From Anaerolineae bacterium (GTDB lineage: Bacteria; Chloroflexota; Anaerolineae; 4572-78; J111), in the NCBI GenBank assembly GCA_020433785.1, contig JAGRCC010000182.1, positions 1 to 18,314 on the forward strand: a DNA stretch of 18,314 bases, given 5' to 3'. This document shows positions 6,693-15,390 of the stretch, in pieces. The position numbers and the translations under genes were made by a program. Under the pieces are notes generated by a model that worked only from the letters and a program-made list of their open reading frames with translations, ran no database searches and was not told the DNA's origin. Position 1 is the first letter of the stretch. Each line of letters begins with the position of its first letter.

Positions 6693-7912
6693 TTACGCGG
6701 CCTGGTATTGAGGCTGCGGCGGAGTTCGGCTAATTTAGAATGTAGTGGTTTGTGGTCTTGCGTTGTTGGCCCGTTCAGCTGATCGAGCCGATGCTCGGCC
6801 TGGGTGAGCCAAAAGTCGGCCTCTTCGTCATTTTTCTCGGCCAACTTTCCTTCAACCAGATAGCTCATCGCTCTGATTTCATTATAACCATGATTTAAAG
6901 CCTGCCAGGCCTCAATCGCCCGGGTCAAATACTGGCTGCCCTCTACAGAATTTCCTTGGGCGTAGGCCAACAGCCCCAAATTATCAAGGGTCATAGCCTG
7001 GCCCAATTTATCCGAATGGCGGTGGAAGATAACGCTGGCCTGCCAGAGATGGGATTCGGCTTCGGAAAAGTTGCCGGCCAGTCGAAACGAATTCGACATA
7101 TTCATCAAAATAGTTCCGAGCCAGGCCTCTTCGCCAATCGCTTTGGCCCTGCGGACCGCTTCCTCTAGCCAGGGCAGCGCCTCGCCAGGCCGCTCCTGCT
7201 CATTAAACAGCGCGCTCAGATTAATGCAAGCCAGCATCATGCCGTAGTCATCCCCCATCTTTTGCCAGATTTCATAGGCGCGGGTGAGATGTACCTGGCC
7301 CTGTGCCAACCTGTTTTGGCGAACGCGCAACATACCCAGATGATTTTCAGTGTGCGCTTTGCCATGGTCGCTATCGAGCTGCTCAAACAGGTGGAGCGCA
7401 TGACAGCACAAGACCTCGGCTCGATACCAGTGGCCCTGCTCGACATAAAAGTAGCCCAAATTGGTACAGGCTCGGGCTTCATTGAACACATCGTTCGAGC
7501 GACGGGCCAGCCGAATGGTGCGCCGATAATCCCGGACCATCTCAGAAAAATTGCCCTGCCGGTGATTGAGCCGGGCCGACAAAGCCGATAACATGACGCG
7601 CCCGACCTCGTCGTGGTTTTGTGAAGCGGCCGTTTGGGCTTGGTGCAGGACCATGTGCCACATATCCCAGTATCCCCGGCGCTCCATAAAATCGGCCATA
7701 GTTACAATCAGCCCATAGGCGTCGGCCCAGGCCGGTTCAAGTTTTAAGCCATATAGAATGGCTTTGACGATCGTTTCATGCTCTTGATCCAGCGCTGAAA
7801 TATCGGCCGAGTGGTCGGGCAGAAAGGTATGCCAATAGATTAAATTGTTCTGAATGCAGCTTTTCCAATAGCTGTTACAGCTTTCGGTATCCGTTAAAGG
7901 GACGACGGCCAC
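6689..7912 (-). CDS. TPR-repeat protein, partner of the NB-ARC NTPase
   Basis: 407 aa, no signal peptide. From about residue 95 to 385 there are around seven consecutive TPR-like helical hairpins of roughly 40 residues. Examples are ACTNLGYFYVEQGHWYRAEV, AHTENHLGMLRVRQNRLAQG and AMTLDNLGLLAYAQGNSVEG, with the usual small and aromatic TPR positions. Such superhelices bind proteins or peptides and form the ligand-sensing arm of STAND ATPases, where they are normally fused behind the NB-ARC module. Here the array is a separate gene whose GTG start (7912) overlaps the end of the NB-ARC gene by 19 nt. A strong GGAGG (plus-strand CCTCC 7920-7924) sits 7 nt upstream, which fixes this start and suggests translational coupling. 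It probably assembles with the NB-ARC protein as a sensor. The neighbouring Cys-tailed peptide is a conceivable ligand, but that is speculation. Confidence 0.85.
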   Translation of the reverse strand: MAVVPLTDTESCNSYWKSCIQNNLIYWHTFLPDHSADISALDQEHETIVKAILYGLKLEPAWADAYGLIVTMADFMERRGYWDMWHMVLHQAQTAASQNHDEVGRVMLSALSARLNHRQGNFSEMVRDYRRTIRLARRSNDVFNEARACTNLGYFYVEQGHWYRAEVLCCHALHLFEQLDSDHGKAHTENHLGMLRVRQNRLAQGQVHLTRAYEIWQKMGDDYGMMLACINLSALFNEQERPGEALPWLEEAVRRAKAIGEEAWLGTILMNMSNSFRLAGNFSEAESHLWQASVIFHRHSDKLGQAMTLDNLGLLAYAQGNSVEGSQYLTRAIEAWQALNHGYNEIRAMSYLVEGKLAEKNDEEADFWLTQAEHRLDQLNGPTTQDHKPLHSKLAELRRSLNTRPRK

Positions 7913-9336
7913 TGGGCTACCTCCGTTAATAAGAATGTTTCAGTCAAACGGTGTATACTATAACGGCGATCTTCCAAACCATGATTTGACCCGACCAGGG
8001 AGAGGCCGGTTAGCTCATCCAGGGCCTCGCTCAACTGATCGATCTCCAGTTGGCTGACGGCGGCCAGTTGCGCAAAAGTGCTGCCGCGCGGTGACGCAAC
8101 CGGCAGCGCCAGGAGTGCCTGGCGGGCCACGTCGCTGAGCGCCTGCCAGCTTTGCCAGTAAATGTAGGAGTAGAGTTCGGTCGTTTTACGCCCCTGGGCT
8201 TTTTGGAGATTTTCTAAAACTTGCGAGAGCGGCAGCACGTGGGCCTGACCGAGGACCAGTTTTAGGGCCAGCGGGTTGCCGCCCACCACCTCGTAGATTT
8301 GGGTAAGCACATCATCCGTAGCTTGGGCCAGCAGCGTCAACCCTCTGGCCTTCGCTTCGTAGCGCAGCAGAGTCAAGGTGTCGGCCTGGCTCAGTTCGGT
8401 TACGTTGAAGGAGTAAATACCGGCATAACCACGCAGACTGTAACGGCTGGTCAACACAATTTTGCTGGGATTGATCAACTGCCGCAAGCCGGGAATTAAC
8501 CCCCGGTAGTCGTTGGCCGTCTCCATGTTGTCAACGACAATAAGGTAAGGCTGCTGTTTGACCAGCCGCTGCAGAACATCGGCCTTTTGTGCGGCAGGCA
8601 GGGTTAGCGCCTGGTGCTGGTTAAGTTGGACTAATAGGCTGTCGGTTAGGCTCTCGATGGTCAACGTGGGCAGCCGGCTGGCCGGGTGGGGGGTAATCCC
8701 CACAGCCGGCATGAAACTCTGCTGTTTGGCGCTAATCCAGGCCATGTCATAGAAGCGATTCGATGGTATCAGATCGCGCACTATCCGGTCGGCCAGCGAG
8801 GTTTTGCCGATGCCCCCCAGACCCTCGATCGCGATAATCCAGACGGCCTCGGGATCGACCACGAGCTGATGCAATTTGTCGAGGATATTGGCCACGCCAA
8901 AAAGCTGTTGATGGCCAATGGCCTCCAGGCGATACTCAATGGCCAGACGGTGGTCAAACTGGGCTTGCTGTTCTACTTCCAAGACAATGTCGGTTAATTG
9001 GCTCAGCGCCTCGTTTTGCAGGTTGTAGAATTGACTTTCTGAAACGGTTAACTGCCGGGCTAAAACTCTAACCCCGATATCATCCAGATAGCGCTGGCGC
9101 AGTAAATCGGCGGCCGGCTGGTTACGGTGGGCCAAGGTCATTAAGGCCGACTCAAGCAGCGGCCGGACCGCCGCCGATGCCTGAGGGCTGTTTTGCTCCG
9201 CCGGTGCGGTTAACTGTCGGCAGCAGCGCAAATCGGCCAGCAGCGTGGACGTCGGCTCCTCACCTTTAGACCAAATTCTTAAGGTCTTTTGGATCGTATT
9301 TTGTAAAATCGTTTTGTCTAACCCAGGTGATTTCAT
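7894..9336 (-). CDS. NB-ARC STAND NTPase with N-terminal helix-turn-helix
   Basis: 480 aa, soluble. Residues about 78-118 (RQRYLDDIGVRVLARQLTVS and onward) look like a sigma-region-4-type helix-turn-helix. The NB-ARC module follows: P-loop EGLGGIGKTS 171-180, Walker B YLIVVDN 264-270, the KIVLTSR motif with its arginine near 292-298, and GGNPLALKLV (the GLPL box) near 352-361. A winged-helix-like stretch runs to the end. The usual C-terminal repeat sensor is absent and is encoded by the overlapping downstream TPR gene. Homologues act as ATP-driven switches in defence, cell death or transcription. It is divergent from the protease operon, so it may control that operon. ATG 9336 has no Shine-Dalgarno site; CATAAA lies 8-13 nt upstream, so a very short or leaderless transcript is possible. 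Confidence 0.87.
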   Translation of the reverse strand: MKSPGLDKTILQNTIQKTLRIWSKGEEPTSTLLADLRCCRQLTAPAEQNSPQASAAVRPLLESALMTLAHRNQPAADLLRQRYLDDIGVRVLARQLTVSESQFYNLQNEALSQLTDIVLEVEQQAQFDHRLAIEYRLEAIGHQQLFGVANILDKLHQLVVDPEAVWIIAIEGLGGIGKTSLADRIVRDLIPSNRFYDMAWISAKQQSFMPAVGITPHPASRLPTLTIESLTDSLLVQLNQHQALTLPAAQKADVLQRLVKQQPYLIVVDNMETANDYRGLIPGLRQLINPSKIVLTSRYSLRGYAGIYSFNVTELSQADTLTLLRYEAKARGLTLLAQATDDVLTQIYEVVGGNPLALKLVLGQAHVLPLSQVLENLQKAQGRKTTELYSYIYWQSWQALSDVARQALLALPVASPRGSTFAQLAAVSQLEIDQLSEALDELTGLSLVGSNHGLEDRRYSIHRLTETFLLTEVAQWPSSL

Positions 9337-9689
9337 GGCAATTTATGACGTGAGTGTAGCATGAAGTGGAGGAAACCCCCAAAAGTTTGGAGAAATTTGG
9401 AGCGTTGTGGAGGTTTCATGGAGTCGTGTAGCGACGTTGTAGAGTCAAATAGCGGGAAAGTATGGTAGTTTCTAAAGAACGTCGCCAGGCAGCGGAGAGG
9501 CTATAACTTTTTCTAACTTTATTTTAAGACTATACTTATGTGGCTCTAATTTTTTCCCGTTACCTTGACAAGTAGATTTAGCCACAATCAGGGCCATCTT
9601 ACACCGACTTTAGCCCCCTCAAACGCTGCGCTTGCGACTGAACGTAGCAGCACTTTACAAAATTAACCCCTGTCCAAGGAGAGATATCA
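9337..9689. promoter_or_regulatory. Divergent control region with phased TGGAG repeats
   Basis: 353 bp between the NB-ARC gene (-) and the protease operon (+). TGGAG occurs at 9367, 9388, 9398, 9408 and 9419 on the plus strand, with degenerate TGTAG copies at 9427 and 9438. Spacing is mostly 10-11 bp, one helical turn. The array lies about 31-106 bp upstream of the NB-ARC start, placing it to act on either gene. On the operon side, TATACT (9531-9536) is a 5-of-6 match to a -10 but lacks a good -35, and TTGACA (9565-9570) is a perfect -35 without a -10 at 16-18 bp. No protein-coding ORF is supported here. Confidence 0.5.
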
Positions 9690-10442
9690 ATGCAGCTAGA
9701 TAAACTTAATGATGAACCCCAAGCCCAGCGATTTATTTGGCTGGGCAAGGAAGATCTGAGTGAAACCGGCGACAGCGCCAGAGCGATTATCGGCCCGCCA
9801 AATTTTATGCATATTTGGTGGTTGGAGAAAGCGTTAAGCGCCGCTCGCAGCGTCGCTCGAGTCCGCTTGAACTACGAAATGGCCAGCGGCTTTCTGATAG
9901 CCCCCGATATATTTATGACCAATCATCATGTCTTTCATACGGCTGATGACGCCCGCAGCGCCCGCTTAGAGTTCAACTACCGGCAGGCCGATGCCCAAGG
10001 CAGCGCCATAACCCCGGTTGATGTTTGGGAGTGTGACCCCGACGCAATGTTCAAGGCCGATCCGACGCTCGATTACGCGATTGTCAAGGTTAAACCTAAA
10101 AACGGCCAAACCGCCGGTGAGGTATGGGGCGTGTTAAATCCACGCCATGGCCAAACCGTCGATGTGGATAGCCGGGTCAACCTGATCCAGCACCCTCGCG
10201 GCGAAGTCCAGCAGATCGCGTTGCGGGATAATTTAGTTAAAGCCGTGCGCAAGGTGTTTATCCAATACCTAACCGATACCGAGTACGGCAGTTCCGGCTC
10301 GCCGGTCCTTGACGATAACTTCAACGTGGTCGCCCTCCACAGCCAACGCGTCCCCCATCCCGATTTTCCAGATCGCTGGTACCGCAACCAAGGTTTTCGG
10401 ATCGAAGCCATATTAGCGGATGCGGGGTCGTTGATACCTTAA
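9690..10442 (+). CDS. Trypsin-like (S1/V8-type) serine protease, intracellular
   Basis: 250 aa. The catalytic triad is visible: His80 in TNHHVF, Asp128 in PTLDYAIV and Ser202 in YGSSGSPV. It has the chymotrypsin fold order and a substrate-pocket strand (NVVALHSQ) after the serine. There is no signal peptide, so it should act inside the cell, unlike most bacterial trypsin-like enzymes. The N-terminal 35 residues form a short variable lead. The WLEKALSAARSVARVRL segment that follows is typical of proteases found with EADs and STAND systems. AGGAG (9677-9681) is 8 nt before ATG 9690. It is the first gene of a three-gene operon with two caspases, separated from the next by 78 bp without a terminator. 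The likely role is proteolytic activation or cleavage within a conflict system; the substrate is unknown. Confidence 0.88.
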   Translation: MQLDKLNDEPQAQRFIWLGKEDLSETGDSARAIIGPPNFMHIWWLEKALSAARSVARVRLNYEMASGFLIAPDIFMTNHHVFHTADDARSARLEFNYRQADAQGSAITPVDVWECDPDAMFKADPTLDYAIVKVKPKNGQTAGEVWGVLNPRHGQTVDVDSRVNLIQHPRGEVQQIALRDNLVKAVRKVFIQYLTDTEYGSSGSPVLDDNFNVVALHSQRVPHPDFPDRWYRNQGFRIEAILADAGSLIP

Positions 10443-10520
10443 TCCGAGTCGATCGGGGGTTGGATCCACCACGATCGCTACCCTCATAATTAACCTAACA
10501 ACAAGTAGGAGAAAACCAAA

Positions 10521-13500
10521 ATGACGGTCTATGCGCTACTGGTAGGAATCAACAAATACACGGCGGTAAACAACCTCAACGGCTGTGTGCAGGATGTGAA
10601 CCGCGTGCGGCAGTTTCTGGCGGGCCGGGTTGGGGCCGATCAGCTTAAGCTCGAGGTACTGACCGACGAACAGGCCACCCGGCAAAACATGCTCGATACC
10701 TTTGTCGGCCATCTGGGCCAGGCCCAAAATGGGGATACGGCCCTATTCTACTACAGCGGCCACGGCGCGCAAGAGATGTCCCCGCCGGAGTTTTGGCATC
10801 TGGAGTCGGATCGGCGCAACGAGACCCTGGTCTGCCACGACAGCCGCAGCCACGACCAGGCCTGGGATTTGGCCGACAAGGAGTTGGGTTATCTGATCAG
10901 CCAAGTGACGCAGGGCAAGCCTGATCTCCATACCGTGATTATCCTCGACTCTTGCCACTCCGGCTCCGGCACGCGCGACGATGAGGGCGGCGTGCGCATG
11001 ACCCCCCCCAACACTCGCCGCCGTACGTTTAGCGATTATGCGGTGCCGCAGAACGCCATCGTGGTCGAGGGCGAAGACCGGCGCTACCAGCCGCCGTCAG
11101 CGCCGCACATTGCGATGTCTGCCTGTCGGCCGGAGGAACTGGCTCGCGAACGCCCCCTGGGGGAGCCGCAGGAGATACAAGGCGTCTTTACTTATCACCT
11201 GTTAACCGCGTTGCAACAGGCCGGCCCCAACTTCAGCTATCGCCGCCTGGCCGCCCATGTCAATGCCCTGGTCCGGCTGGCTATCCGCTACCAGACGCCC
11301 CAAATCGAGTCCGAACTGTCTTTGGACCAGCCCTTTCTGGGCGGCGCCATTCAGCCCCGCCCCCGCAGCTACACCGCCCGTTACGACAATGACGCCAGCA
11401 GTTGGATCATCGACGGCGGTACTATCCACGGCATCTCGCCGGAGACCAAACGCGATACCACCCAGTTGGCCTTGTTTTCCACCTTGGCCGATGATGAAGC
11501 CATCGATCTCAAAAATGCCGCCGGGCAGGCCAAGGTCACGGACGTTTACCCCACCTATAGCAAAATTAAGGTTACTGTCGATGGGCAGGTATTGGGCAAG
11601 GCGGAGACCCCTTACCAGGCCGTGGTCATCGCCAGCCCGCTGCCGCCCCGGCTGGTTCACCTGACCGGCGACGATCAAGCCGCCTTAGATGACGTAGGGC
11701 AAGCCATCGACCAGGCCAACAGCGATGCGCCGACGTTGAAGGTCAAGGTCGCCGATGGCGAGGCCGAGATCGAGCAGGCCGACCTACGGCTGATGGCCCT
11801 GCCTAATGAGCGGGTCTACCGCATCTGCCGCACGACCGACTCCCAATCGCTGATGGTGGATACGCCCTATACCGAGCCAATTCTGGCCGCTGCCCGCTTA
11901 CAGCACATGGCCCGCTGGCTCACCACCTACGAGTTAAACAATCCCGAAACCCATCTGGACCCCAACGCGGTGTCGATGACGGTAACGGTTGAGGAGGGGC
12001 AAAACCAATACATCGCCGAGGAAGAAGGCGAACTACGGTTGACCTATACCCCTTTGGGGGAGGAATGGCGCCCCCCCGGACTGCGCTTCAAGTTAACCAA
12101 TAACACTCAGCAAGATTTTTTCTGCACCTTACTGAATATCACCCCCGACTTTAGAGTGTGGCCGGTGGCCTCTAAAAACCACGGAGGCATTATCGAAGTG
12201 CCGGCCGGTGGTGAAGCATTTGTGGTTGGTCATGGGCGGCTTAAGTTGGAGGTAGAGGATGATTTATGGCAGCAGGGGATGACCGAGAAGCGGGAGCTGT
12301 TTAAGCTGCTGATCAGTACCAACAACTTTGATGCCACCTTCCTGGATCTCGATCCACTGCCGGTTAAATACGTGACGACGCGGGGCGACCGGGGCGCGCT
12401 CGACCAGTTGCTGAAAAAGGCCAATTTACGCGCTTCGTTGGATGACGACGATCCCATCTTCAACGACTGGCGCACGGTCGATTTACCCGTAGTGACGCAT
12501 CGACCGCAAGACGCCGTTAAGATCGAAGCCGGGGATACAGGCGTCGAACTGACTGAAGGCGTAACCCTGATCGACCAGGCGGGCTTGACCGGCCCCGGAG
12601 GCGAAGCCGTCACCGCCCGACTGATGACCGATCCCGAATCGAGCCGCGATTTGGGCAGCGCCAGCTTGCCTAACTGGCCTCGGGGCAACGCCGGCCAAAT
12701 GCAGCCATTGTCGCTGACCGCCACTCGCAGCGTGGGTGAGCCGGGGTTGAGTGTGCTGGCGCTGGAAAACGTTGCCAATTATGAAGACGTCAGCCCTCAG
12801 ACCCCGCTCAAGCTCAAGCTGCCGACTGTCCTTGAAGACAATGAACAGGTGCTGGCCTATGGCTTCGACGGCGAGTTTTTCCTGCCGCTGGGCCGGGTTA
12901 CCGGTCGAGAAGGGGGCACGGAAATTACCATCGAACGGCTGCCCGACCCGGAAGGTACCCGCAGCTTGACCAACTCCATCCGCCTCTACTTTCAAAAGCT
13001 GATCACCGATACCCTTGGCCTGGCGCCAACCTACCCCCGGCTGGCCATGGTTACTCCCGGCGAACAACCGGGCGAGGTCGTATATGAGACCAACTCGGCC
13101 CTCATTGCCGCTAAGGTGGCCGCGGCCTCAAAAGTGGCTTTGTACATTCACGGCATCATCGGCGAAACTCGCTACATGACCCCCAGCGCCTGGATCGGCC
13201 CCAAGGGTCAGCGCCTCGCCGACCACTACGACCTGATTCTAGCCTTTGATTACGAAAATCTGGCGACCGGTATCAAAGAGACCGCCGCGCTGCTCAAAGA
13301 AAAACTAACGGCGGTGGGTTTAGGACCGGGCCACAACAAAACCCTGCACGTGTTGGCTCACTCAATGGGCGGGCTGGTCTCGCGCTGGCTGGTTGAGGGG
13401 ATCGACGGCGGTAATCAAATGGTGCAGCACCTCTATATGTTCGGCACGCCCAACGGCGGTTCGCCCTGGCCCAAAATCGAAGATTATGCCCTGACCGCGC

Positions 13501-13964
13501 TGACCATCGGCCTGAACATGTTGGCCCCGGTCACCTGGCCGGTGTCGGTAGCCACCGGGCTGCTGGCCTTCATCGAGAACAACGACAAAATGCTCGATCA
13601 GATGAATGTCGCCTCAGAACTGCTCAACGACCTGGCGACCACCCGCGATCCCGGCCTGCCCTACACCCTCTTTGCCGGCAATACCTCGATTATCGAAGCC
13701 GCCCGGCAAGCCGAACCCGATGGGCAGAACCGGCTCGAACGGCTGTTGAGCAAAATCAATACGACCCAACTGCTGCATCAAGCCGCCAGCCTGGCCTTTC
13801 TCAATGAGCCCAACGATACCGCCGTGGCCGTCACCAGCACCTACAATGTACCCGATATCCGCACCCCGGCCCCGATCAAGCACGAACTGGCCTGCGACCA
13901 CATGACCTATTTTGTAGCCGACGGCGGCTGGCCGGCGATGGTCGAGACGGTAACCAATGGATAG
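10521..13964 (+). CDS. Caspase-like (C14) protease fused to alpha/beta hydrolase
   Basis: 1147 aa. Residues 1 to about 255 are a caspase/metacaspase-type domain: it starts YALLVGINKY, with catalytic His81 in YYSGHGA and Cys145 in LDSCHSG. A long beta-rich middle follows (about 275-850), and residues about 503-570 resemble the DUF4384 domain often found behind bacterial caspases. The C-terminal 280 residues are an alpha/beta hydrolase of the lipase/PGAP1-like type: oxyanion HGIIG near 877, nucleophile Ser948 in AHSMGG, then FGTPNGGS and a candidate catalytic His1127 in CDHMTYF. There is no signal peptide. AGGAG (10507-10511) is 9 nt upstream of ATG 10521. A protease and a lipase-like effector in one chain suggests that proteolysis frees or activates a hydrolase that attacks membrane lipid or esters. 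This is inference, and the hydrolase substrate is not readable from sequence. Confidence 0.88.
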   Translation: MTVYALLVGINKYTAVNNLNGCVQDVNRVRQFLAGRVGADQLKLEVLTDEQATRQNMLDTFVGHLGQAQNGDTALFYYSGHGAQEMSPPEFWHLESDRRNETLVCHDSRSHDQAWDLADKELGYLISQVTQGKPDLHTVIILDSCHSGSGTRDDEGGVRMTPPNTRRRTFSDYAVPQNAIVVEGEDRRYQPPSAPHIAMSACRPEELARERPLGEPQEIQGVFTYHLLTALQQAGPNFSYRRLAAHVNALVRLAIRYQTPQIESELSLDQPFLGGAIQPRPRSYTARYDNDASSWIIDGGTIHGISPETKRDTTQLALFSTLADDEAIDLKNAAGQAKVTDVYPTYSKIKVTVDGQVLGKAETPYQAVVIASPLPPRLVHLTGDDQAALDDVGQAIDQANSDAPTLKVKVADGEAEIEQADLRLMALPNERVYRICRTTDSQSLMVDTPYTEPILAAARLQHMARWLTTYELNNPETHLDPNAVSMTVTVEEGQNQYIAEEEGELRLTYTPLGEEWRPPGLRFKLTNNTQQDFFCTLLNITPDFRVWPVASKNHGGIIEVPAGGEAFVVGHGRLKLEVEDDLWQQGMTEKRELFKLLISTNNFDATFLDLDPLPVKYVTTRGDRGALDQLLKKANLRASLDDDDPIFNDWRTVDLPVVTHRPQDAVKIEAGDTGVELTEGVTLIDQAGLTGPGGEAVTARLMTDPESSRDLGSASLPNWPRGNAGQMQPLSLTATRSVGEPGLSVLALENVANYEDVSPQTPLKLKLPTVLEDNEQVLAYGFDGEFFLPLGRVTGREGGTEITIERLPDPEGTRSLTNSIRLYFQKLITDTLGLAPTYPRLAMVTPGEQPGEVVYETNSALIAAKVAAASKVALYIHGIIGETRYMTPSAWIGPKGQRLADHYDLILAFDYENLATGIKETAALLKEKLTAVGLGPGHNKTLHVLAHSMGGLVSRWLVEGIDGGNQMVQHLYMFGTPNGGSPWPKIEDYALTALTIGLNMLAPVTWPVSVATGLLAFIENNDKMLDQMNVASELLNDLATTRDPGLPYTLFAGNTSIIEAARQAEPDGQNRLERLLSKINTTQLLHQAASLAFLNEPNDTAVAVTSTYNVPDIRTPAPIKHELACDHMTYFVADGGWPAMVETVTNG

Positions 13965-14011
13965 GTTTAGATATCAAATCACAAGAAGTTGCTCTTAGAA
14001 AGGTGGCTCCT

Positions 14012-15265
14012 ATGACCGAAAATTTGACCCGGGCTAGTTTAGACCCGGAAGAATTCCCAACCGAAGAGTTAGGCGGCTACGAACGGAGTTGGGCCTTAGT
14101 CATCGGCATCAACGATTACGGCAAGCGGCACCCCCGCCTAACCAACGCAGTCAACGACGCCCGTGAGGTGGCTCGCGTGCTGAAAGAAGACTTTGGCTTC
14201 GATTATGTTTTTGCCATGTATGATCAGCAGGCCAGTCAAAAAGAGATCTTAAGTTGGCTTCTAGATAAACTCCCGGGGGGTATAAACCCGGATGAAACCA
14301 TTCCTGACGCACGGATTGGCCCCAATGATCGCTTGATCATCTTTTTCGCCGGACACGGTACGACTCAGAAAGGCGCAGCCGGTCATCTACGGGGTTACCT
14401 GATTCCGCAAGACGCCCGTCACAGTCATTATGCGGATTATATCAAAATGTCAGAGGTTCGTGAGGCCTGTGGTTTTACATCGGCCAAACATATATTGATT
14501 ATCTTGGATTGTTGTTTTAGCGGCGTCGCCGCGATTGGAACCATGGCCAGTCCGGCCGCTTCGCCCCGAACTGTGGATGATGCCTACTTCAAACGCATCA
14601 CTGAACGAAAGGCGTGGCAGATTATGACCGCCGGGGATAAAGATGAATTCGCCGCAGATAGTGGCGCCCGTCCGGGACATTCAGCTTTCACCAGCGCCTT
14701 ACTGGCAGGCCTGGAAGGGTTTGCCGATCATAATCAGGACCAATTAATTACCGCGACAGATTTGGCCAACTATATTAAACCGGAAGTTATTCGACAAACA
14801 ACAATGGATGGCGGGGCGGGGCAATCGCCCTTCTTTAACTACATCGCCGGCAGCGGACAAGGTGATTTTGTATTTATTCGTAAAGGGGATAAGCCCCTTA
14901 TTTTACCAACGCCACAACCCCGTGTTGAACCTGTACCTCCCACACCTGGCGACCTCGACCTCAAAAAAGCGGAGACTTCACCGGCTGCTGTGGGAACGCC
15001 TCCCGGTGGGTCAAAAACATTTAATGTGAGGAATATTCGCACCCTACTTATGGAGGGTTTCACCGATCGCGAGCTGCGTCGATTCTGTTTTGACGAAGCG
15101 CAATTTAAGCCCGTTTATGACCAATTTTCTCAGCACTCAGGTAAAGACGTTATTGTCGACAAGATTATCGAATATGCCGAACGAAGAGATTTGTTCGAAA
15201 TCTTGCTGAATTGGGCCGAGGAAACTAACCCTGGCCGATATCAACAATATCAACCTTATTATTAA
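14012..15265 (+). CDS. Caspase-like protease with C-terminal effector-associated domain
   Basis: 417 aa from ATG 14012, chosen because AGGTGG (14001-14006) is 5 nt upstream; GTG 14003 is an alternative adding 3 residues. Residues about 25-290 are a C14 caspase-like domain: WALVIGINDYG at the start, His115 in FFAGHGT and Cys168 in LDCCFSG. An EF-hand-like D-x-N-x-D stretch (DHNQDQLITATDL) lies near 239-251. A Pro-rich linker (about 298-335) leads to an EAD at about 338-410, IRTLLMEGFTDRELRRFCFD through WAEETNPGRY. EADs are small death-fold-like adaptors that recruit effectors to STAND or other scaffolds through homotypic contact. No second EAD is evident in this window, so its partner is probably encoded elsewhere or is too diverged to see. 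It follows the caspase-hydrolase gene by 47 nt and is the last gene before a terminator-like hairpin. Confidence 0.9.
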   Translation: MTENLTRASLDPEEFPTEELGGYERSWALVIGINDYGKRHPRLTNAVNDAREVARVLKEDFGFDYVFAMYDQQASQKEILSWLLDKLPGGINPDETIPDARIGPNDRLIIFFAGHGTTQKGAAGHLRGYLIPQDARHSHYADYIKMSEVREACGFTSAKHILIILDCCFSGVAAIGTMASPAASPRTVDDAYFKRITERKAWQIMTAGDKDEFAADSGARPGHSAFTSALLAGLEGFADHNQDQLITATDLANYIKPEVIRQTTMDGGAGQSPFFNYIAGSGQGDFVFIRKGDKPLILPTPQPRVEPVPPTPGDLDLKKAETSPAAVGTPPGGSKTFNVRNIRTLLMEGFTDRELRRFCFDEAQFKPVYDQFSQHSGKDVIVDKIIEYAERRDLFEILLNWAEETNPGRYQQYQPYY

Positions 15266-15307
15266 AGGGTTGATAGGTGTGAAATTGAGAATAAATTGAG
15301 TGATATG

Positions 15308-15346
15308 TGATAAGGTCATATAAACATGGCCTTATCAGAGCTTTTT
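15308..15346 (+). terminator. Terminator-like hairpin after the EAD caspase gene
   Basis: A 12-bp stem (TGATAAGGTCAT 15308-15319, ATGGCCTTATCA 15326-15337, one G-T pair), 6-nt loop, then GAGC and five Ts (15342-15346). It lies 42 bp after the EAD-caspase stop and 45 bp before the next start. The 4-nt gap before the T-run weakens it, so partial read-through into the GH5-M23 gene is plausible. Confidence 0.6.
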
Positions 15347-15390
15347 GGCTATCAGCCTGTCGAAAGGTAATTAATTGGGAGCTTAACATT

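Noticed and set aside
9462..9506. 14-codon frame starting MVVSKERR in the divergent region, possible leader peptide
   Set aside because: Only a weak purine stretch upstream, and no attenuator-like hairpin follows.
10450..10477. CGATCG inverted pair around TGGATCCA between protease and caspase-hydrolase genes, possible terminator
   Set aside because: Stem of only 6 bp with a mismatched interior and no T-run; operon read-through is more likely.
15307..15390. 28-residue N-terminal extension of the GH5-M23 protein from GTG 15307
   Set aside because: It overlaps the terminator-like stem and has no ribosome site, whereas ATG 15391 has GGGAG at a normal distance.
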